Source: Actinomycetes bacterium (GTDB lineage: Bacteria; Actinomycetota; Thermoleophilia; Solirubrobacterales; Solirubrobacteraceae). From it: a stretch of 12,488 bases of DNA. A program made the translations under genes and the position numbers. The stretch is taken from contig JAEXXR010000715.1 of NCBI GenBank assembly GCA_023405705.1, forward strand, positions 1 to 12,488, in the 5' to 3' direction. This document shows positions 7,302-12,488 of the stretch, piece after piece (position 1 is the stretch's first letter; the number at the start of each line of letters is the position of its first letter). A model generated the notes under the pieces. The model was given only the letters and a program-made list of their open reading frames with translations, searched no databases and had not been told where the DNA came from.

Positions 7302-9575
7302 ATGCCGTGTTTCTTGCTTGACGACGGCTGGCGCGAGAGGAGCCGAGTCGTCGCCGCGCTGATCGCTGCCGGCGCACTCGGCGCGCTCGGCGCAGGGGCG
7401 GCGTCCGACGCCGTCGCCGCGGAGGCCCGTGGTTACGAGATGGTCTCTCCGCCTCAGAAGAGCAACGGCGGCGTGGTCTTCGGACAGCGTGCCGCCGACG
7501 ACGGAAGTGCCGTCGCGTTCATCATGAACGCCGCGACCGGGCCGCGCGACGGGGCGTACACTCTCGCGCCGTTCGTGTCGCGCCGCGGCGATGGAAGCTG
7601 GAGCACCTTCGGAGCATCGCCTCCGATCAAGACCGAGCACCGGGCGGTCGGCGAGGTCGGCGCCTGGATGCGCTCTGCCACGCCTGACTTCAGCAGAGTG
7701 TTCCTGATGACCGGCGACCGCATCGACCCCGCGGACGAAGAGCCGATCGCGAGCGGGAGCGTCAGCGATGGCATCGACTTCTACGAGTTCGATCCAGTGA
7801 CGCACGAGGCCAACTGGCTCTCCCGTCCGCCGGCCAGTCTCGCCGACGAGTACAGAGCGGGCGGCGATGCGACGAACACGACGTTCCTCGGCCGCTCGCT
7901 CGACGGGCGTCACGTCGTCTTCACCTCGAGCAGACGCATGACCGATACGGCCACTCCCGGCCTCAACGTCACGATCTACGAGGCGGTCGACGGCGTCGTT
8001 CGTCAGGTCAGCATCCGACCCGACGGGAACCCCTCGCCGGTGGCGACCGCCGGCCCGATAGCGGACCCGCCGCTCTGGGGCCGCACAGCGGGCAGCTCGG
8101 TCATCTCGGAGGACGGATCGCGGATCCTCTTCCGCGAGGGCACCAGAATCTTCATGCGGATCGACGGCAACCGGACGATCGCGATCTCGGCGTCGCAGCG
8201 CACTGGGACGGTCGGAACGATCGCCAACTCGACCTTCCTCGGCATGACGCCCGATGGAAGCAGCGTCTACTTCCGCTCACCGACGCTCCTGACCGACGAC
8301 ACCCCGACTGGCGGCGGCTTCTACCGGTTCGACACGGCTACCGAGGTTCTGCACTTCATCGCGCCGTCGAGATTGACGGTCGCGGTGACGCGCTCCTACC
8401 AGCCGGCGCTGTCGCGCGACGGCGATCGGCTCTACTTCTTCTCTCAGAGAGGGGACATCGCGCCGGGCGGCGTCGAAGGTGCCGACAACCTGTATCTGCT
8501 CGAGAACGGGACGATGAAGCACGTCGCGGCGACGACGGCTTCATTCTCGGCGGTCGATCCGCTCCTGCGTGCTACCGAGGACGGCAAGTATGCAGTCTTC
8601 ACATCCTCGAATTCGATCGCGCCGGAGTTTGACGCGGTCCACGCGCCGGGTGTCTCGCAGATCTACCGCTACGACGCGAGCACGGGCGACGTCGAGTGTG
8701 TCTCTTGCCGCGTCGACGGCGAGCTGACCGAAGGCCCCGCTCTCTTGCGGTCGGCGACGTCGAGATACGCCATCCTCGCACCGCCGGAGCTCGCCGAGCC
8801 GCGCAACGTCATCCACGACGGACGTGTCTACTTCCAGACGACTGAGCCGCTCGTGGTCGACGACACCAACCAGGAGGTCGACGTCTACGAGTACGCGGAC
8901 GGCGTCCACAACCTGATTTCGACCGGTAAGGGGTCGGGCAGCGAGCTGATCGACACCAGTGCCGACGGGAGAAGCGTCTTCTTCACGACGCCCGATTCGC
9001 TCGTCGGATGGGACGTCGACGGCGGCTACCCGGACGTCTACGTCGCCCGCGAGGGCGGCGGCTTCCCGGAGCCGCCCGTGAGAGTCCCCTCCTGTCAGGG
9101 CGACAGCTGCCAGGGCTCGCCGTCGCCGATCCCGCCGCTGAACCCGCCCGGAAGCTCGCTGGTCGAGCCCGACGGTTCGGCTGACGACCCGGAGCCGACC
9201 GAGGTGACGTTCCGTCCGCTCAAGCCGACAGCGGCCCAGCTCCGCAGCTTTGCTCGCAGTGGTCGCCTCACGCTGCGTGTCCAGATCGGCGGCGCCGGCA
9301 GCGTCCTCGTCGCCGCGAGAGGGAGAATCGGCTCGCGTCAACGCGAAGTGGGACGCGCATGGAGCCAGGCGACCAAGCGCGGCACGCTGCGGATCTCCGT
9401 GCCGCTCAGCAGAGCTGCACTGACGCAGCTCTCGAAGAAGCGAGGCCTGCGCGTCACGGCCGTGATCCGTCACTCCGGTGCGGACGAATCGAAGCAGATC
9501 TCGTTCACGCTCAGACGAGCAACCTCGAGAGCTAAGAGAAGCGCAGGCGACTCGGCGCGCAGGAACGGGCGGTGA
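7302..9575 (+). CDS. Secreted beta-propeller (PD40/TolB-like) protein of unknown function
   Basis: A 757-residue exported protein. The signal sequence has a charged start, a hydrophobic core at about 16-39 and probable cleavage near AVAA at 37-40; the mature chain then begins with RGYEMVSPPQK. Nine copies of a propeller motif of the form S/T-x-D-G-x-x-V-x-F are visible, starting near residues 66, 127, 199, 269, 316, 371, 425, 505 and 553, often followed by a Tyr-x-(Tyr/Phe) strand such as FYRFD or IYRYD. Cysteine pairs C466/C469 (CVSC) and C598/C603 fit extracellular disulfides. A Pro-rich linker (about 586-632) leads to a beta-rich domain (633-738) and a basic tail. Start: ATG with a strong GGAGGAG seven bases upstream. 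It overlaps the next gene by GTGA. A binding or scaffolding role at the cell surface is inference; no catalytic motif is seen. Confidence 0.88.
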   Translation: MPCFLLDDGWRERSRVVAALIAAGALGALGAGAASDAVAAEARGYEMVSPPQKSNGGVVFGQRAADDGSAVAFIMNAATGPRDGAYTLAPFVSRRGDGSWSTFGASPPIKTEHRAVGEVGAWMRSATPDFSRVFLMTGDRIDPADEEPIASGSVSDGIDFYEFDPVTHEANWLSRPPASLADEYRAGGDATNTTFLGRSLDGRHVVFTSSRRMTDTATPGLNVTIYEAVDGVVRQVSIRPDGNPSPVATAGPIADPPLWGRTAGSSVISEDGSRILFREGTRIFMRIDGNRTIAISASQRTGTVGTIANSTFLGMTPDGSSVYFRSPTLLTDDTPTGGGFYRFDTATEVLHFIAPSRLTVAVTRSYQPALSRDGDRLYFFSQRGDIAPGGVEGADNLYLLENGTMKHVAATTASFSAVDPLLRATEDGKYAVFTSSNSIAPEFDAVHAPGVSQIYRYDASTGDVECVSCRVDGELTEGPALLRSATSRYAILAPPELAEPRNVIHDGRVYFQTTEPLVVDDTNQEVDVYEYADGVHNLISTGKGSGSELIDTSADGRSVFFTTPDSLVGWDVDGGYPDVYVAREGGGFPEPPVRVPSCQGDSCQGSPSPIPPLNPPGSSLVEPDGSADDPEPTEVTFRPLKPTAAQLRSFARSGRLTLRVQIGGAGSVLVAARGRIGSRQREVGRAWSQATKRGTLRISVPLSRAALTQLSKKRGLRVTAVIRHSGADESKQISFTLRRATSRAKRSAGDSARRNGR

Positions 9576-12403
9576 GCGGCGTGCGAACGGAGAAGAGAAA
9601 GACAGTGCTGACGACTATCGGCCGCAAGCAGGCCGCAGTGCTCCTGCTGACGTGCGCAGCGGCGCTCGGCGGCGCCACGTCCGCGTCGGCGGAGTTCGGG
9701 ATCCAGTCGATGGATACCGACACCCACACGCCGGCAACCGCTCCGCTCATCCCCGGCGACCCGCCTGTCCCCGGCAGACACACGTCGCAGGCGGGCGCCC
9801 ATGCCGACTCGACGCTGATCTTCAGAATGAGACAGAAGATCGACGACTTCGGCTACCCGATCCCGGACGGGTCGCTGCGCGACGTCGTGGTCGACCTGCC
9901 CGCCGGCTTCGCCGGCAACCCGCAGGCGATGCCGCTCTGCAGACCGGCGCAATTCAACGATCTGGCGGGTGGAAGCTGTCCGCCTAGCACACAGGTCGGC
10001 ATCGCACGGACCGAGATACCGATCGCCTCGCTGCCCTCGGGACCGCCGACGTTGCGCCCGAGCCCGATCTACAACCTCGTGCCCGCAGAAGGCGAGACCG
10101 CAGCGTTCGGGTTCTACGTGGCCACAGTTCCCGTCAAGATCGTGGCCGGTGTACGGACCGACGGCGACTTCGGTCTGCGCACCACGGTTTCGAACATCAG
10201 CCAGGCGTCAACCGTGTTCGGGCAGGTGCTGACGCTCTGGGGCGTCCCCGCCGATCCGATCCACGACCACGAGCGGTTCATCGACGGCATCACGATGGGC
10301 GCCACCACGAACGTGCCGCCGAAACCGTTCCTGACGCTGCCACCCGCGTGCCGCGGCGAGCAGGTCACGACGCTGAGAGTCCGTGCGTGGGGCAGCGACG
10401 AGTGGGTCACCGAGCAGGACGTCGCGGACGACCCGGACACCGGGGACACCTCCGGTCCCAAGGGCTGCGACAAGCTCGCGTTCGACGCAAGCCTCGACAT
10501 GCAGCCCAGCGACACGCGCGCCGGTCAGCCGGCGCCGTACACGGCGAACCTCAGCGCTGAGTTCGACGACACGCCGAGAGGCCTCGGAAGCGCCCACGTC
10601 AAGGACGTGAGTGTGACCCTGCCGCAGGGCACGTCGATCTCGCCGCCGAACGCCGACGGCCTGCAGGGCTGCACGCCTGAGCAGCTGAAGCTGGGCAGCA
10701 CGGAGGACGCCGCTTGTCCGGAGGCTTCGAAGATCGGCGAGGTCCAGGTCGACACGCCGCTCCTCGCGAGACCACTGACCGGTGACGTCTTCCTGCGTCA
10801 ACCGACCAGAGACCAGCTGTTCGCGATCGCGATCGTGGCGCGCGGTTCAGGTCTCGTGATCAAGCTGCCGGGCGAGATCTACCCGGACAAGCAGACCGGT
10901 CAGATCGTGACGCAGTTCAGAAACAACCCGCAGCTGCCGTTCACGAACATGTCGCTGAGATTCAAGGGCGGCCCGCGGGCGCCGCTGGCGAACCCGCAGA
11001 CCTGCGGGGTGCACACGACCTCGACGACGATCACGTCGTGGGCCGGGCACAGCCAGACGTCGACCGACTCGTTCACGATCGACAAGGGCCCGGACGGCGG
11101 GCCGTGTCGTCCGCTGGGCTTCGCGCCGAGCTTCTCGGCCGGCTCGGCCGATCCGGGCGCCGGTGCGTCGTCGACGTTCTCGCTGACGTTCGGTCGCTCG
11201 GACGCCGATCAGGATCTGAGCAACATCACGGTGCAGCTGCCGGAGGGCGTGACGGGCAAGCTGGCCGTCGCGGAGCAGTGCCCGGAGGCGCTCGCGAACG
11301 CCGGCGCCTGTGACGAGTCGTCGCGGGTCGGCAGCGTGACGGTCGGCTCGGGCGGGGGCAGCAACCCGCTGTACCTGAACGGGCGGGGCGTGTACCTGAC
11401 CGGGCCGTACAAGGGGGCGCCGCTCGGCCTCGTGATCGTCGTCCCGGCGATCGCCGGGCCGTTCGACCTCGGGACCGTCGTCGTGCGCGCCGCGATCCAC
11501 GTCGACAGAAAGAACGCCTCGCTGCGCGTGGCAGCCGATCCGATGCCGTGGATCCTGGAGGGCGTGCCGCTGCGGGTCCGCACGGTCAACGTCCGGATGG
11601 ATCGCGCAGGGTTCATGGTCAACCCGACCAACTGCAGAGCGAAGACGATCAGCGGCACGATCGCCTCGACGGCGGGTGCGACGGCGGCGGTCAACAGCCG
11701 CTTCGCCGCGGCGAACTGCCGCTCGCTGCCGCTGAAGCCGAGAATGGTGATCTCGATCGGCGAGAGAGGGCGCACGCGTGCGAACTCGACGGTTCCGTTC
11801 ACGGCGAAGCTGACGCAGACGCCGGGCCAGTCGAACCTGAAGCAGGTGGCGGTCCGGCTGCCGTACTCGCTCGCCTCGCGGCTCGAGGTGATCAACAGAT
11901 CGATCGGGTGCACGCCCGAGGTCTTCGACGCCGAGAGATGCACCGTGGCGGTCGGTTCGGCGACGGCGCTCTCGCCGCTCCTGCGCGATCCGCTCAGAGG
12001 CAACGTCTACCTCGTCAGAAACCCGGCGCGCAGACTGCCCGACCTGATGGTTCGGCTGCGGGCGCAGGGCTGGGCGAGCGGGATCGTGATCGACCTCACC
12101 GGCCACGTGAAGATCGAGCGCGACCTGACGATCAGAACGACGTTCGAGGACATCCCGGACGTGCCGGTGACCAGCTTCACGCTGAACCTGATCCCCGGCA
12201 GAAACGGCGTGATCCGCACGGTGCCGTCGCTCTGCTCCGCCGAGTCGCGCAGCGGCAGAGCAACGGTCGGCTTCCGCGGTCATAACGGCAAGTACGTCTC
12301 CGCCAAGCAGAAGCTGCGCATCAGCGGCTGCGGGGCGGCGAGAAGAACGTCGACGAGAAGAGGCTCGTCGAGAAGAGGTTCCGCGAGAGCGGGCAAGCGG
12401 TAG
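9572..12403 (+). CDS. Secreted four-module cysteine-rich repeat protein of unknown function
   Basis: A 943-residue exported protein, translationally coupled to the propeller gene (GTGA overlap, AGGA seven bases upstream). A signal peptide with core at about 20-36 ends at SASA (37-40). The mature chain divides into four modules of roughly 200 residues: about 78-299, 300-512, 513-716 and 718-920. Each has an LP turn motif (LPAG, LPQG, LPEG, LPYS), two close cysteines, a VG/IG strand, a strand such as GDVFL, GVYL or NVYL, then two more cysteines. The 16 mature cysteines fall exactly four per module: 123/136/260/299, 367/382/478/512, 570/580/688/716 and 780/790/888/920. A basic tail with three pentapeptides (STRRG, SSRRG, SARAG) ends it. 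No enzyme motif, sortase signal or membrane anchor is visible. The GTG at 9605 is an alternative start giving a shorter signal peptide. The domains look like disulfide-stabilised beta-sandwiches; a surface role with the propeller protein is inference. Confidence 0.88.
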   Translation: MSGVRTEKRKTVLTTIGRKQAAVLLLTCAAALGGATSASAEFGIQSMDTDTHTPATAPLIPGDPPVPGRHTSQAGAHADSTLIFRMRQKIDDFGYPIPDGSLRDVVVDLPAGFAGNPQAMPLCRPAQFNDLAGGSCPPSTQVGIARTEIPIASLPSGPPTLRPSPIYNLVPAEGETAAFGFYVATVPVKIVAGVRTDGDFGLRTTVSNISQASTVFGQVLTLWGVPADPIHDHERFIDGITMGATTNVPPKPFLTLPPACRGEQVTTLRVRAWGSDEWVTEQDVADDPDTGDTSGPKGCDKLAFDASLDMQPSDTRAGQPAPYTANLSAEFDDTPRGLGSAHVKDVSVTLPQGTSISPPNADGLQGCTPEQLKLGSTEDAACPEASKIGEVQVDTPLLARPLTGDVFLRQPTRDQLFAIAIVARGSGLVIKLPGEIYPDKQTGQIVTQFRNNPQLPFTNMSLRFKGGPRAPLANPQTCGVHTTSTTITSWAGHSQTSTDSFTIDKGPDGGPCRPLGFAPSFSAGSADPGAGASSTFSLTFGRSDADQDLSNITVQLPEGVTGKLAVAEQCPEALANAGACDESSRVGSVTVGSGGGSNPLYLNGRGVYLTGPYKGAPLGLVIVVPAIAGPFDLGTVVVRAAIHVDRKNASLRVAADPMPWILEGVPLRVRTVNVRMDRAGFMVNPTNCRAKTISGTIASTAGATAAVNSRFAAANCRSLPLKPRMVISIGERGRTRANSTVPFTAKLTQTPGQSNLKQVAVRLPYSLASRLEVINRSIGCTPEVFDAERCTVAVGSATALSPLLRDPLRGNVYLVRNPARRLPDLMVRLRAQGWASGIVIDLTGHVKIERDLTIRTTFEDIPDVPVTSFTLNLIPGRNGVIRTVPSLCSAESRSGRATVGFRGHNGKYVSAKQKLRISGCGAARRTSTRRGSSRRGSARAGKR
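12350..12394 (+). repeat. Three tandem 15-base repeats encoding the basic C-terminal tail
   Basis: The last codons of the 943-residue protein contain three in-frame 15-base units encoding STRRG, SSRRG and SARAG. In the first two units the Arg pair is written AGA-AGA, and the pair just before them (residues 924-925) is too. The similarity between units suggests duplication by slippage. Confidence 0.7.
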
Positions 12404-12411
12404 GTAGGGGC

Positions 12412-12444
12412 GGTGCGGCCCGGGCGCGACCCCCTGGCCGCACC
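12412..12444 (+). terminator. Hairpin terminator after the secreted operon
   Basis: A perfect 9-bp stem, GGTGCGGCC with GGCCGCACC, begins nine bases after the stop codon. The 15-base loop can pair further through GGG and CCC. No T-tract follows. Bases 12445-12488 hold no feature I can support. Confidence 0.65.
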
Positions 12445-12488
12445 ATGTGACCACCGACCGACGGCGAGGGCGCGGGCGACCGAGAGGC

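Overview
The window looks like chromosomal DNA of a very GC-rich actinobacterium. My best guess is the class Thermoleophilia (Solirubrobacterales / Conexibacter type). Three things support this. The KorA/KorB pair closely resembles the mycobacterial 2-oxoglutarate:ferredoxin oxidoreductase. Two large secreted proteins have a style I associate with Thermoleophilia (a propeller protein whose mature end reads YEMVSPP, and a modular Cys-rich partner). Arginine is often coded by AGA despite the high GC, while AGG is almost absent. The lineage is inference and could not be tested by a search.

Layout, all genes on the + strand. 1-346: GC-rich leader with no convincing gene. 347-550: a cold-shock protein starting at GTG, closed by a strong hairpin terminator. 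782-3690: korA-korB, two subunits of a CoA-dependent 2-oxoacid:ferredoxin oxidoreductase, overlapping by ATGA, with a GC-rich hairpin after korB. 3758-5952: an OmpR-type response regulator and a HAMP/HisKA sensor kinase, also joined by an ATGA overlap; the regulator appears to be read from a leaderless promoter.

5953-6519: a 567-base stretch, AT-richer than the genes, with nested inverted repeats, candidate promoters and a possible 32-codon ORF. 6520-7029: a small secreted four-cysteine protein whose ribosome binding site sits just after a hairpin; a perfect 10-bp hairpin terminator follows. 7302-12403: a two-gene operon with a GTGA overlap. It encodes a 757-aa secreted beta-propeller (PD40/TolB-like) protein and a 943-aa secreted protein made of four repeated modules with exactly four cysteines each. 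A 9-bp hairpin ends the operon.

The first half is central metabolism plus signalling and is ordinary. The second half (about 6.5 kb) is a set of exported proteins of unknown function. The most interesting item is the translationally coupled propeller/four-module pair, which could be a lineage-specific cell-surface complex. Its function cannot be read from the sequence.
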